This document shows, piece after piece, positions 8,316 to 16,620 of a stretch of 64,000 nt of DNA; positions within the stretch are counted from its first letter, which is position 1, and each line of letters opens with the position of its first letter. Location of the stretch: positions 408,004 through 472,003 of the forward strand of contig NZ_JADKRX010000002.1 in assembly GCF_015350975.1 (NCBI RefSeq), written 5' to 3'. The notes under the pieces are model-generated. The model ran no database searches. It was not told the DNA's origin and was given only the letters and a program-made list of their open reading frames with translations. The position numbers and the translations under genes are program-made. This DNA is from Curtobacterium sp. VKM Ac-1395 (GTDB taxonomy: Bacteria > Actinomycetota > Actinomycetes > Actinomycetales > Microbacteriaceae).

Positions 8316-9073
8316 GCCGTCGTGACGGTGGCGCCCGGGAACTCCTTGAGCACGATCTTCTGCGCCGCGTCGGCCACCGCAGCCAGCCCGACGCCGGTGC
8401 CGGCGGTCTCGACGATCACCCGCTGCGCCTTGGCGTCGTCCGACCGGCTGCCGTCGTCGCCGTCGGTCTCCCAGACCGCGTGCACCCGGAGGACGCCACC
8501 GATCGCCTTGACGTCCTCGGCCACGGCGAGCCGCTGGGCGCTGACCTCGGACGACCCGGACACGCCGACGACCATGTCGCCGAAGTCGGTGAGGGCGTAC
8601 ACGTGCACGCCGGTGCTGCCGGAGGAGGCTGCGGCGGTGCTGACCTGTCGCACCAGCTCGGCACGGCGGGCCCGGGACAGGTCGCGGTCGGCCTGCACGG
8701 CACTGACCACGTCGTAGCTGATGAGCGACGTCTTCGTCGGGTCGGCGGTCTTCGCCGACGCGATGCCGGAGACGTCGCGGACGGCGGTGGTGAACTGCGC
8801 GGCACTCCGTTCCGGTCGCGGCACGAACCCGCCGACGCCGTTCTGCACGCTCGACAGGATCAGGCCGAGGACGACGACGATGACCCCGGCGGCGAGGACG
8901 ACACCGACGAGGAGCAGGCCCCACGAGCGCACCCGCTGTGGGCCGCTCCGCGTGGCGACGGCGCCGGTCTCCGTCCCGAAGGCACGGTCGAGGTCGTCGT
9001 CCTCCTCGTGCACGGTGGGAGCGGTCGGCTGCTCGCGCTGCCAGCCGGTGCCACCCGGACCCTCGATCGTCAT
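8297..9073 (-). CDS. Single-pass membrane protein of unknown function
   Basis: A 258-residue protein not assigned to a family. Residues 1-49 are hydrophilic and acidic, 51-73 form one strong transmembrane helix (WGLLLVGVVLAAGVIVVVLG), and the remainder is a likely extracytoplasmic alpha/beta domain rich in valine and alanine. Its last codons lie within a tandem repeat. A -10-like TACGAT on this strand about 60 nt upstream and a GGGGGTG ribosome-binding site just before the ATG suggest a normal leadered transcript. Convergent with the glycosyltransferase gene. No function proposed. Confidence 0.75.
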   Translation of the reverse strand: MTIEGPGGTGWQREQPTAPTVHEEDDDLDRAFGTETGAVATRSGPQRVRSWGLLLVGVVLAAGVIVVVLGLILSSVQNGVGGFVPRPERSAAQFTTAVRDVSGIASAKTADPTKTSLISYDVVSAVQADRDLSRARRAELVRQVSTAAASSGSTGVHVYALTDFGDMVVGVSGSSEVSAQRLAVAEDVKAIGGVLRVHAVWETDGDDGSRSDDAKAQRVIVETAGTGVGLAAVADAAQKIVLKEFPGATVTTAVPGSV

Positions 9074-9230
9074 GTCACCCCCGGTGTCGCACGCGGCACG
9101 GCCTTCGATGGCGTCGTGTCGTCGAGTGCTTCAGGATCGTAGTCCGGCTGCCCGACCGGACACGCCAGCGGCGGACAACGATCGCGCAACGACCACCGCG
9201 GGCCGCCTGTCGGTGTGCGGTCGGCGGGGC

Positions 9231-9236
9231 TAGCGT
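9231..9236 (+). promoter_or_regulatory. -10 element TAGCGT, leaderless start
   Basis: Ends 7 nt before the ATG of the 69-residue membrane protein and supports that small gene as real. Confidence 0.5.
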
Positions 9237-9243
9237 GGCGGGC

Positions 9244-9453
9244 ATGTGGATCGTGTTGCTGGCCGTGTTCGTGGCACTCGTCGCCTTCGGGGCGGTCTTC
9301 GCGGTCATCGGTGTCCGGCGGGACCGCTCGCTGCGCGGCCTCGAGGACCCGCTGGCTCCGCGCACGCAGGACGACGGCGCCCACGGGGTGCAGACGGCGC
9401 AGGCGAAGGCCGCGCGACCGGACAGCGGCGTCGGCGGGTTCAGCGCCTTCTGA
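9244..9453 (+). CDS. Small membrane protein, 69 residues
   Basis: Begins MWIVLLAVFVALVAFGAVFA, a single N-terminal transmembrane helix, followed by a basic R-R-D-R stretch and a polar cytosolic tail ending GVGGFSAF. The start is fixed by the ATG with a -10-like TAGCGT 7 nt upstream. It sits between two divergently placed genes and has no recognisable domain. Function unknown; the hydrophobic start with positive-inside residues argues for a genuine protein. Confidence 0.65.
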   Translation: MWIVLLAVFVALVAFGAVFAVIGVRRDRSLRGLEDPLAPRTQDDGAHGVQTAQAKAARPDSGVGGFSAF

Positions 9454-9478
9454 GCCGGCCTCGGCAGCGGCCCGCTGC

Positions 9479-10117
9479 TCAGTTCCGCTGCTCGAGCGGG
9501 TTCTGGTCGTCGAAGACCGCGGACTCCGGCGCTGCCGGCAGCTCCTCGACCGGGTCGTCGAAGCGGACGAGCTCTGCGTGGAACCGATCCGGGTCCCAGC
9601 GGAACGAGTGGATCGAGCCGTTCCGGATCGGGGTGTGCCGGCGGTCGGCGGTGCCCGGAGCGGCGGCGTTCACCACGCTGCGGATGACGGCACCGTGGGT
9701 CGCGACGACGATGACCCCGCCGTCGAACCGCACCGCGATCTCCCCGAGGGTCTCCGTGACGCGGGCGAGCAGCGCGGAACGGGACTCCCGCCCGGGGATG
9801 GCGTCGTGCGGGTACTGCGCGAGGACCTCGTCGTCCGTCAGCCCCTCGGCGTCGCCGTAGGCCCGCTCCGCCAGCCCCGGGTAGGCCGTCGGGGTCGGGA
9901 GTCCGAGCCGCTCGGCGATGAGCGACCCGGTCTCGAAGGCCCGCGAGAGCGGCGAGGCGACGACCGCGTCGAACGAGCGCCGGGCGAGCAGCTCCGCGGC
10001 GGCCCGTGCCTGCGCACGTCCGGTGTCGTTGAGCGGGATGTCGGTCGAGCCCTGGATGCGGCGTTCGGCGTTCCAGTCGGTCTCGCCGTGCCGGACGAGG
10101 TACAGGTGGGTCGTCAC
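9479..10117 (-). CDS. Histidine phosphatase family protein
   Basis: A 212-residue member of the phosphoglycerate-mutase-like superfamily. The catalytic phosphohistidine motif LVRHGETDWN lies at residues 7-16, the second conserved histidine is in VVATHGAVIR, and an acid lies in the AERAYGDAEG region. Members range from small-molecule phosphatases to cofactor-dependent mutases. The short length and isolated setting favour a broad phosphatase. The GTG start is preceded by a CATGAT -10-like hexamer at 6 nt on this strand. A run of 8-bp repeats separates it from the upstream sirtuin gene. Confidence 0.87.
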   Translation of the reverse strand: MTTHLYLVRHGETDWNAERRIQGSTDIPLNDTGRAQARAAAELLARRSFDAVVASPLSRAFETGSLIAERLGLPTPTAYPGLAERAYGDAEGLTDDEVLAQYPHDAIPGRESRSALLARVTETLGEIAVRFDGGVIVVATHGAVIRSVVNAAAPGTADRRHTPIRNGSIHSFRWDPDRFHAELVRFDDPVEELPAAPESAVFDDQNPLEQRN

Positions 10118-10161
10118 ACCACGATCATGACAGAGCAGCCCCGCGCGCCCCGGATCAGCTC

Positions 10162-10217
10162 CAGTGCGCCAGTGCGCCAGTGCGCCAGTGCATGACTGCG
10201 CCAGTGCGTCAGCGCGC
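10162..10217. repeat. 8-bp tandem repeat (CAGTGCGC), seven units
   Basis: Units begin at 10162 and continue without gaps to 10217; the first three are identical and the rest carry one or two changes. The last unit and a base of the sixth form the end of the sirtuin reading frame, so unit number changes would alter its last residues or stop. Confidence 0.85.
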
Positions 10218-11042
10218 CAGTCGCTCCGCCAGGGCCACCAGCGTCTCGGTGGTGCCGCCCTCGATCTTGACGGCGGCGCGGCGGTCGCTCCGGGTGGCAC
10301 CGCGGTTGACGATCACGACGGGGTGCTTCCGCCGGGCCGCGTGGTCGACGAGCCGCACGCCGGAGTTCACGGTGAGCGAGGACCCGACGACGAGCAGCGC
10401 GTCCGCGTCGGCCACGATCGACACCGACTCGGTGAACTTCTCGGTGGGGACGAACTCGCCGAAGAAGACGACGTCGGGCTTCAGCACGCCGCCGCAGACC
10501 GAGCAGCCCGGCACCACGAAGCGCTCGACGTCGGTGATCTCCACGTCGCCGTCCGGCTGGAGCTGCACGGACCCGGGTTCGTCGATCCAGGGGTTCGCGC
10601 GGTCGATGGTCGCGGCGAGGTCGGCGCGGGCGAACACCTGCCCGCACGTCAGGCAGAGGGCGCGGTCCATCGACCCGTGGATCTCCACGACCCGGCGTGA
10701 CCCGGCGCGGAGGTGCAGCCCGTCGACGTTCTGCGTGATGACCCCGGTCACGACGCCGCGGTCCTCGAGCGCGGCGAGGGCACGGTGGCCGTCGTTCGGC
10801 CGTGCGGCGGCGAAGGTGCGCCAGCCGAGGTGCGACCCGGCCCAGTACCGCTGGCGCTTGCCCGGGTCGGCCAGGAACTCCTGGAACGTCATCGGCTTCC
10901 GCACCACCCGGCCGGCACCGCGGTAGTCGGGGATGCCGGAGTCGGTGCTGAGCCCGGCCCCGGACAGCACGGCGATCCGCTTCCCCGCCAGCAGCTCAGC
11001 GGCCTGGTCGAGGTCGGTGCTCGTCGCGTCGCTCGTCGCCAT
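10209..11042 (-). CDS. NAD-dependent protein deacylase, sirtuin family
   Basis: A 277-residue sirtuin that removes acyl groups from lysines using NAD. Signatures are complete: SGAGLSTDSGIPDYRG (27-42), TQNVDGLH (103-110), catalytic H122 in EIHGS, a Zn site with C130/C133 and C180/C183, and VGSSLTVNSG for NAD binding. The ATG is chosen because a TACCGT -10-like element lies 7 nt upstream on this strand; a GTG nine bases earlier is the alternative. It is divergent from an rRNA methyltransferase gene. The 3' end runs into an 8-bp tandem repeat. Confidence 0.92.
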   Translation of the reverse strand: MATSDATSTDLDQAAELLAGKRIAVLSGAGLSTDSGIPDYRGAGRVVRKPMTFQEFLADPGKRQRYWAGSHLGWRTFAAARPNDGHRALAALEDRGVVTGVITQNVDGLHLRAGSRRVVEIHGSMDRALCLTCGQVFARADLAATIDRANPWIDEPGSVQLQPDGDVEITDVERFVVPGCSVCGGVLKPDVVFFGEFVPTEKFTESVSIVADADALLVVGSSLTVNSGVRLVDHAARRKHPVVIVNRGATRSDRRAAVKIEGGTTETLVALAERLAR

Positions 11043-11049
11043 CAGGTTC

Positions 11050-11055
11050 ACGGTA
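11050..11055 (-). promoter_or_regulatory. -10 element TACCGT, leaderless start
   Basis: Minus-strand hexamer ending 7 nt before the sirtuin ATG. Confidence 0.45.
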
Positions 11056-11138
11056 CCCTCAACAGCCGACCGGCCCCGCCACTTCCCGTCCGCGACGGCA
11101 CGGTCGCCAGCCACCGCCGCCCGACCGGAACGAGACCC

Positions 11139-11957
11139 GTGCACCCCGTCCGCATCGACACCCTCGACGACCCGCGCCTCGACGACTTCGCCCGCCTGAC
11201 GGACGTCGCGCTCCGCCGGGTCAGCGAACCCGAGGGTGGCCTGTACATCGCCGAGTCGAGCACGGTCATCGAGCGGGCGATCCGCGCCGGACACGTCCCG
11301 CGGAGCGTCCTGGTGCAGGAGAAGTGGCTCGACGACGTGCTGCCCCTCGTCGCCGAGCACGACGGGCCCGTCTTCGTCGGGCCGGACGCGCTGCTCGAGG
11401 AGCTCACCGGGTTCCGGATGCACCGCGGCGCGATCGCGTCGATGCAGCGCCCCGAGCTGCCGACCGTGGCCGACGTCGTCCGGGACGCCCGCCTGGTCGT
11501 CGTGCTCGAGGACATCGTCGACCACACCAACGTCGGCGCGGTCTTCCGGAGCGTCGCCGGCCTCGGCGCGGACGCCGTGCTCGTCAGCCCGCGGTGCGCC
11601 GACCCGCTGTACCGACGCAGTGTCCGGGTCAGCATGGGCACCGTCCTGCAGGTGCCGTGGACCCGCATCGGCGACTGGCCCGCCGCCGGCGAGGAACTGC
11701 GGGACCAGGGCTTCCACCTCGCCGCGATGGCGCTGACGGACCGCTCCGTCGACCTGGACGTCTTCGCCGCGGACGTCCCGGAGCGTGTCGCCCTCGTGAT
11801 GGGCACCGAGGGACAGGGCCTGACCCCGGCGGCCATCGCGGCCGCCGACACGACCGTGCGGATCCCGATGCACCACGGCGTGGACTCGCTGAACGTCGCG
11901 GCGGCGAGCGCCGTCGGGCTCTGGGCGGTCGCCGCGGCGCAGCGCGCGCGGCACTGA
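11139..11957 (+). CDS. SpoU/TrmH-family RNA 2'-O-methyltransferase
   Basis: A 272-residue SPOUT methyltransferase that 2'-O-methylates rRNA or tRNA with S-adenosylmethionine. The three SpoU motifs are visible: NVGAVFRSVAGLGADAVLVS (motif 1), LVMGTEGQGL (motif 2) and IPMHHGVDSLNVAAASAVGL (motif 3), which form the deep-knot cofactor site. An N-terminal substrate-binding domain precedes them, as in 23S rRNA enzymes such as RlmB and TsnR. The exact target is not predictable. The GTG start matches the usual protein beginning. Divergent from the sirtuin gene. Confidence 0.88.
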   Translation: MHPVRIDTLDDPRLDDFARLTDVALRRVSEPEGGLYIAESSTVIERAIRAGHVPRSVLVQEKWLDDVLPLVAEHDGPVFVGPDALLEELTGFRMHRGAIASMQRPELPTVADVVRDARLVVVLEDIVDHTNVGAVFRSVAGLGADAVLVSPRCADPLYRRSVRVSMGTVLQVPWTRIGDWPAAGEELRDQGFHLAAMALTDRSVDLDVFAADVPERVALVMGTEGQGLTPAAIAAADTTVRIPMHHGVDSLNVAAASAVGLWAVAAAQRARH

Positions 11958-12032
11958 CCGCCCGGCCTGGAGGCCCGTCCTGCGTTCTCCACGCCCCCGG
12001 CGGTTCCCCAGATGGCCGGTCGGCACCGCCGG

Positions 12033-12038
12033 TACGCT
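12033..12038 (+). promoter_or_regulatory. -10 element TACGCT, near-leaderless start
   Basis: Ends 8 nt before the GTG of the carboxypeptidase gene. Confidence 0.4.
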
Positions 12039-12046
12039 CGGCTGTC

Positions 12047-13294
12047 GTGTCCCGTGTCGTCCGCCGCCCCCGCTCCGCCGTCCGCCGGCCGGTGACGATC
12101 GCCGTCGTCGCCGTGCTGCTGCTGGCCGTCGCCTACCTCGTGGCCGCGGCCCTGGTGCCCTTCTCCCCGGCGAGCGCGACGACCACCAGGTACGCGGCCC
12201 CGACCTCGACGGTGCCGGCGCTGGACTTCCCGGGGTACGGCGCCACGGCGGTCGAGGCCACCGACTTCCCGGAGAGCCTGCGGACGAGCGGGGACGAGCA
12301 GCGGCGGTCGATCGCGAGCATCTCGAAGGTCGTGACCGCGCTCGTGGTCCTCGACGCCAAGCCGCTCCGGCCGGGACAGGACGGCCCCTCCATCGCCTTC
12401 ACGCCCGAGATGCAGGGCCTCTACGCCAAGTACCTCGCGGTCAACGGTGAGGTCGCTCCGATGCCGGCGGGACTCCGGCTGTCGGAGCACCAGACGCTGC
12501 AGGTCATGCTGATGAAGTCCGCGAACAACTACGCCGGTGCGCTGGCGATCTGGGCGTTCGGTTCGCTCGACGCCTACGAGGAGGCCGCGGCGTCGTGGCT
12601 GGAGGCACACGACCTCGACCACACCACGATCGAGGAGCCGACGGGCCTCGACGCCGACAACCGGTCCACGGCGACCGACCTGGTCGACCTCGGGCAGCTC
12701 GCGCTCGCGAACCCCGTGGTGAAGGAGGTGGTGGGCACGAAGACCGTGTCCGTCCCGGGCGTCGGTGACATCGAGAACTCGAACAAGCTCCTCGGGATCG
12801 ACGGGGTGGAGGGCATCAAGACCGGCACGCTCGACGAAGCCGGCGCCTGCCTGCTGTTCGCGGCGCAGTACGAGCGGGGTGGGCGCACCGTGACGGTCGT
12901 CGGGGCGATGCTCGGCGGGGTCGACCACGACACGCTCGACGGGGACGTCCAGCGTCTGCTGCACTCGGTCGCGGACGGCTTCCACGTGGTGACGCTGACG
13001 CACGGGGGGCAGTCCTTCGGCACCTACTCGACCCCGTGGAAGGACGGCACCGACGCCGTCACCCGGTCGGCGGCCCAGGTCCTGGTGTGGGGCAGGGCGA
13101 CCGTGCGGGCGACGACGAAGCTCGACGCGGTGACCCTCGGCATGAAGGGGGAGCGGGTCGGTCGGGTGCGGTTCGACGTCTCGGACCACGACCCCGTGAC
13201 GGTGCCGCTCGTCCTCGAGCAGGACATCCCGGACCCCGGCGTCTGGTGGCGGTGGACGAACCCGTTCCAGGGAACCTCCGCCGACGCCGCCTAG
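12047..13294 (+). CDS. D-alanyl-D-alanine carboxypeptidase, S11 family
   Basis: A 415-residue low-molecular-weight penicillin-binding protein that trims terminal D-alanine from peptidoglycan stem peptides outside the membrane. Active-site motifs are S91-I-S-K94, S158-A-N160 and K258-T-G260. An arginine-rich N-terminus followed by a hydrophobic helix (about 17-38) serves as a signal anchor. About 145 residues follow the KTG box and form the C-terminal stalk; a final transmembrane anchor is not evident. The GTG start follows a TACGCT hexamer. Its TAG stop shares the palindrome CTAG with the stop of the convergent esterase gene. Confidence 0.9.
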   Translation: MSRVVRRPRSAVRRPVTIAVVAVLLLAVAYLVAAALVPFSPASATTTRYAAPTSTVPALDFPGYGATAVEATDFPESLRTSGDEQRRSIASISKVVTALVVLDAKPLRPGQDGPSIAFTPEMQGLYAKYLAVNGEVAPMPAGLRLSEHQTLQVMLMKSANNYAGALAIWAFGSLDAYEEAAASWLEAHDLDHTTIEEPTGLDADNRSTATDLVDLGQLALANPVVKEVVGTKTVSVPGVGDIENSNKLLGIDGVEGIKTGTLDEAGACLLFAAQYERGGRTVTVVGAMLGGVDHDTLDGDVQRLLHSVADGFHVVTLTHGGQSFGTYSTPWKDGTDAVTRSAAQVLVWGRATVRATTKLDAVTLGMKGERVGRVRFDVSDHDPVTVPLVLEQDIPDPGVWWRWTNPFQGTSADAA

Positions 13295-14079
13295 GCCCGG
13301 TCGCGACCGCCGAGGGGCTGCAGCTCCGGCCGCTTCGGCGTGATCCCGTCGCCGGAGGACGTGTGCCGGATCCGCCGGACGACCCACGGCACCAGGTACT
13401 CGCGCGCCCAACCGAGGTCCTCCGCGCGGGCCTCACGCCAGGGCCGGGCCGCGAGCGGCTCGGGCGTGAACGGTTCGAGCTCGTGGTCGACGCCGAGCGT
13501 GTCCAGCACGGCGGCCGCGATCGTGGCATGGCCGACGGGGGAGTGGTGCAGCCGGTCGGGGGCCCACATGCGCGGGTCCCGCAGCACACGGAGCGCCCAC
13601 ATGTCCGCCACGAGGGCGCCGTGCTTCAGGGCGATCGCGTGGATGTGCTCGTTGTAGATGGCGGCCTTGCCGCGGACCAGCCCGAGCACCGGGGTCATGC
13701 CGACGTCCGGCCCGGTGAACACGACGACGGTCGCGCCGTCGCGCCGCAGGTCGGCGACGAGCCGGTCGAAGCGCGCGGCGACCTCGTCCGGGTCCGAGCC
13801 CGGTCGGATGATGTCGTTGCCACCGGCGGAGACGGTGACCAGGTCGGGGCCGAGGGCGAGCGCCGACTCGACCTGTTCGTCGATGACCTGCTGGAGCAGC
13901 CGCCCGCGCACCGCGAGGTTGGCGTAGGCGAAGTCGTCCGTGCGGCTCGCGAGGACCTCGGCCACGCGATCGGCCCAGCCGCGGTTCCCGCCCGGCGCCC
14001 CGGGGTCCGGGTCACCGAGTCCTTCGGTGAACGAGTCACCGATCGCGACGTACCTGGACCAGGGATGACGATCTGACAC
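13291..14079 (-). CDS. SGNH/GDSL hydrolase family protein
   Basis: A 262-residue esterase-like enzyme of the SGNH fold. Block I GDSFTEG (S16), block III GGND (N88) and the DRLH catalytic pair (D175, H178) are all present. There is no signal peptide, so it is probably cytosolic and acts on acyl or acetyl esters. The start is taken as GTG at VSDRHPWSRY because TATGGT lies 7 nt upstream on this strand; an ATG four codons earlier would overlap that promoter. The 3' end overlaps the convergent carboxypeptidase gene by 4 bp. Confidence 0.87.
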   Translation of the reverse strand: MSDRHPWSRYVAIGDSFTEGLGDPDPGAPGGNRGWADRVAEVLASRTDDFAYANLAVRGRLLQQVIDEQVESALALGPDLVTVSAGGNDIIRPGSDPDEVAARFDRLVADLRRDGATVVVFTGPDVGMTPVLGLVRGKAAIYNEHIHAIALKHGALVADMWALRVLRDPRMWAPDRLHHSPVGHATIAAAVLDTLGVDHELEPFTPEPLAARPWREARAEDLGWAREYLVPWVVRRIRHTSSGDGITPKRPELQPLGGRDRA

Positions 14080-14086
14080 GCCTCGG

Positions 14087-14096
14087 ACCATAGTCT
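14087..14096. promoter_or_regulatory. Overlapping divergent -10 elements
   Basis: Minus-strand TATGGT (14087-14092) and plus-strand TAGTCT (14091-14096) overlap by two bases and point away from each other. Each lies 6-7 nt before its own start codon (GTG of the esterase, ATG of the flavoprotein), so both promoters compete for the same DNA. Confidence 0.55.
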
Positions 14097-14102
14097 CGTG
14101 CC

Positions 14103-15356
14103 ATGACCGAGGCCAACTCGACCGGCAAGCGCCGCCCCTGGACCCTCCCCGAGGACCTGCTCGTCCGCATCGCGGAGCGGGCGCCACGGTACGACGCCGA
14201 GAACGCCTTCGCCGCCGAGGACCTCGACGAGCTCCGGGCGGCCGGCTACCTGCGGATCGGTGTGCCGATCGCGGACGGCGGCAGCGGCCTCGGGCTGCGT
14301 GCGACCGCGGCCGTCCAGCGCCGGCTCGCCCGGGCGGCACCGGCGACAGCGCTCGGGCTCGGGATGCACCAGGTCTGGGTGCAGGCGGCCCGCAGCGTGT
14401 CCGCGCGGGGCGAGTCGTTCCTCCAGTCCGTCACGACCCACGCCGCGGCGGACAGACTGCTCGCCTTCGGGGTGAGCGAGCCCGGCAACGACCGCGTGCT
14501 GTTCGACTCGCTGACCGTCGCGGAGCCGGACGGCGACGGGGGCTACCGCTTCACCGGGACGAAGGTCTCGACGTCCCTGGCACCGGCGTGGGACGTCCTC
14601 AGCGTGTTCGGCAAGGACGTCAGCGGCGCCGAGCCGCGGCTGGTGCACGGCTTCGCGCTGCGGTCCGACGGCGGCATCCGACACCTCGACGACTGGGACA
14701 CGCTCGGCATGCGGGCGACGCAGAGCCGGACGACCCTGCTCGAGGGCGTGCACGTGCCGGCGGACCGGATCGTGCGGTCGCTGCCCGTCGGTCCGACGGC
14801 CGACCCGCTGGTCTTCGGGGTGTTCGCGGCCTTCGAGCTCCTCGTCGCGTCCGTGTACGTCGGCATCGCCGAGCGGGCCGTGGAGCTCACCGTGGCGCAC
14901 GTGCGTGACCGGCGCGGGCTGGACGGCCGGGCACGCGCCGACGACCCGGACGTCCGGCGCGCGGTGGCGGACATGCAGGGCGCGGTCGACGCGGTCGCGC
15001 TGCAGGTCGACGCGCTCGCCCGTGACGTCGACGAGCTCGAGGACCACGGGGCACGGTGGTTCCCGTTGCTCGTCGGGACGAAGGCGCGGACGGTCGACAC
15101 CGCGCAGCACGTGGTGGACGAGGCCATGCGGGTCGTCGGTGGTGGCGCGTTCCGGGCGACGGGCGAGCTCGCCCGCCTGGCCAGGGACGTCCGGGCCGGG
15201 CAGTACCACCCGTCGACCAGGGACTCGGCGGCCAGGACGATCGCGGCCGCGATGCTCGGACCGGCGGCGGCTGCGGAGCCGGTGGCCGGGCCGGCCGTGG
15301 CATCGGGGCCGGTCGCGGCGCCGATGTCGGCGGCCGGTGGCACCATCTCCTCGTGA
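14103..15356 (+). CDS. Acyl-CoA dehydrogenase family flavoprotein
   Basis: A 417-residue protein with the acyl-CoA dehydrogenase fold: helical N-terminus, a middle beta-domain with LLAFGVSEPGNDR and YRFTGTKVSTSLAPAWD, and a C-terminal helical FAD-binding domain ending near DVRAGQYHPSTRDSAARTIA. The usual catalytic glutamate region is not obvious, and the sequence resembles the monooxygenase-like and thiophene-desulfurisation-like (DszC/SfnC) relatives that use reduced flavin. No flavin reductase is adjacent. The last 30 residues are an Ala/Pro-rich tail. Overlaps dinB by 4 nt (GTGA), so the two are co-translated. Confidence 0.82.
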   Translation: MTEANSTGKRRPWTLPEDLLVRIAERAPRYDAENAFAAEDLDELRAAGYLRIGVPIADGGSGLGLRATAAVQRRLARAAPATALGLGMHQVWVQAARSVSARGESFLQSVTTHAAADRLLAFGVSEPGNDRVLFDSLTVAEPDGDGGYRFTGTKVSTSLAPAWDVLSVFGKDVSGAEPRLVHGFALRSDGGIRHLDDWDTLGMRATQSRTTLLEGVHVPADRIVRSLPVGPTADPLVFGVFAAFELLVASVYVGIAERAVELTVAHVRDRRGLDGRARADDPDVRRAVADMQGAVDAVALQVDALARDVDELEDHGARWFPLLVGTKARTVDTAQHVVDEAMRVVGGGAFRATGELARLARDVRAGQYHPSTRDSAARTIAAAMLGPAAAAEPVAGPAVASGPVAAPMSAAGGTISS

Positions 15357-16603
15357 GCAAGCAGGACGGACGCAACCGGCTCGTCTCCGACCAGCCGGTC
15401 GCGGACGTCACCGCGACGGTGCTGCACGTCGACATGGACGCCTTCTTCGCCTCCGTCGAACTGCTCGACCGCCCCGACCTCGTCGGGCTGCCCGTGATCG
15501 TCGGGCACGACTCGGACCGCTCGGTCGTCACCGCCGCCACCTACGAAGCCCGCAAGTACGGCATCAACTCCGCGATGCCGATGGCCGTCGCCAAGCGCCG
15601 CTGCCCGGGCGCGGTGATCGTCGAGCCGCACTTCGAGAAGTACCAGGCAAAGTCCCGCGCCGTGATGCGGGTGTTCGAGCAGTTCACCCCGCAGGTCGAG
15701 CGGCTCGGCATCGACGAGGCCTTCCTCGACGTCGCCGGTGCCCTGCGGCTGTACGGCACGCCGTGGGAGATCGGCCAGGCCATCCGCCGCGCGGTGTTCG
15801 CCGAGACGGGGCTGCACTGCTCCGTCGGCGCCGCGTCGACGAAGTTCGTGGCGAAGCTCGCCTCCAGCCGGTCCAAGCCCGACGGGCTCCTCGTCGTGCC
15901 CGCCGCCGACACGGTCGCGTTCCTGCACCCCCAGCCCGTGTCCGCGCTCTGGGGCGTCGGCGGCAAGACGCAGGAGACCCTCGAGAACCGCGGGCTCCGC
16001 ACGGTCGGCGACCTCGCGACGACACCGCTCGCCTCGCTCGTGGCGTTGCTCGGTCCCGCCGGCGGGCAGCGGCTGCACGACCTCGCCTGGGGCCGCGACC
16101 CCCGCCGGGTCGACACCGCCGTCGGCGAGAAGTCCATCGGGCACGAGGTCACCTTCGGCACCGACCTGACCGACCGCGACGCCGTCGCGCGGGAACTCCT
16201 GCGGCTGTCGGAGAAGGTCGCCGTGCGGATGCGCCGTGCCGACGTGCAGGCCAGGACCCTTGCTCTCAAGGTCCGGTACACCGACTTCACCACGCTGACC
16301 CGGTCCCGCACCCTGGCCGAGCCGACCGACGTCGCCCGCCGCATCCACCGCGAGGCCGTCGAGCTCTACGACGTGCTGCACAAGCCGGGCAACCGCATCC
16401 GGCTCATCGGCGTGCGCGGGGAGAACCTCGTGCCGACGGCCGCGAGCAACGCCCTGTGGGACGACGACGCGCCGTGGCGGGAGACCGAGACGACCGTCGA
16501 CGCCGTCACCGCACGCTTCGGCGCCGGCGTGCTGCGACCGGCGTCGCTCGTCCGGGGTGCGCCCCAGCAGCGACCGCCCCATGCTCGGCAGGACCTCGGG
16601 TGA
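15353..16603 (+). CDS. dinB: DNA polymerase IV (Y family)
   Basis: A 416-residue translesion polymerase. The palm motifs LHVDMDAFFASVE (catalytic D27) and LGIDEAFLDV (D121, E122) are intact, as are the thumb helix-hairpin-helix around WGVGGKTQETLENRGLRTVGDL and the little-finger domain. It copies damaged DNA and is error-prone. The last 25 residues diverge and end QRPPHARQDLG without a clear QxxLF-type clamp-binding peptide. The GTG start overlaps the flavoprotein stop, an unusual partner for a damage-response gene, and no LexA box was seen upstream. Confidence 0.94.
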   Translation: MSKQDGRNRLVSDQPVADVTATVLHVDMDAFFASVELLDRPDLVGLPVIVGHDSDRSVVTAATYEARKYGINSAMPMAVAKRRCPGAVIVEPHFEKYQAKSRAVMRVFEQFTPQVERLGIDEAFLDVAGALRLYGTPWEIGQAIRRAVFAETGLHCSVGAASTKFVAKLASSRSKPDGLLVVPAADTVAFLHPQPVSALWGVGGKTQETLENRGLRTVGDLATTPLASLVALLGPAGGQRLHDLAWGRDPRRVDTAVGEKSIGHEVTFGTDLTDRDAVARELLRLSEKVAVRMRRADVQARTLALKVRYTDFTTLTRSRTLAEPTDVARRIHREAVELYDVLHKPGNRIRLIGVRGENLVPTAASNALWDDDAPWRETETTVDAVTARFGAGVLRPASLVRGAPQQRPPHARQDLG

Positions 16604-16606
16604 CGG

Positions 16607-16612
16607 TAGAAT
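16607..16612 (+). promoter_or_regulatory. -10 element TAGAAT before helicase gene
   Basis: Ends 8 nt before the GTG of the helicase gene and lies only 3 bp after the dinB stop. Confidence 0.4.
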
Positions 16613-16620
16613 CGCCTGAA

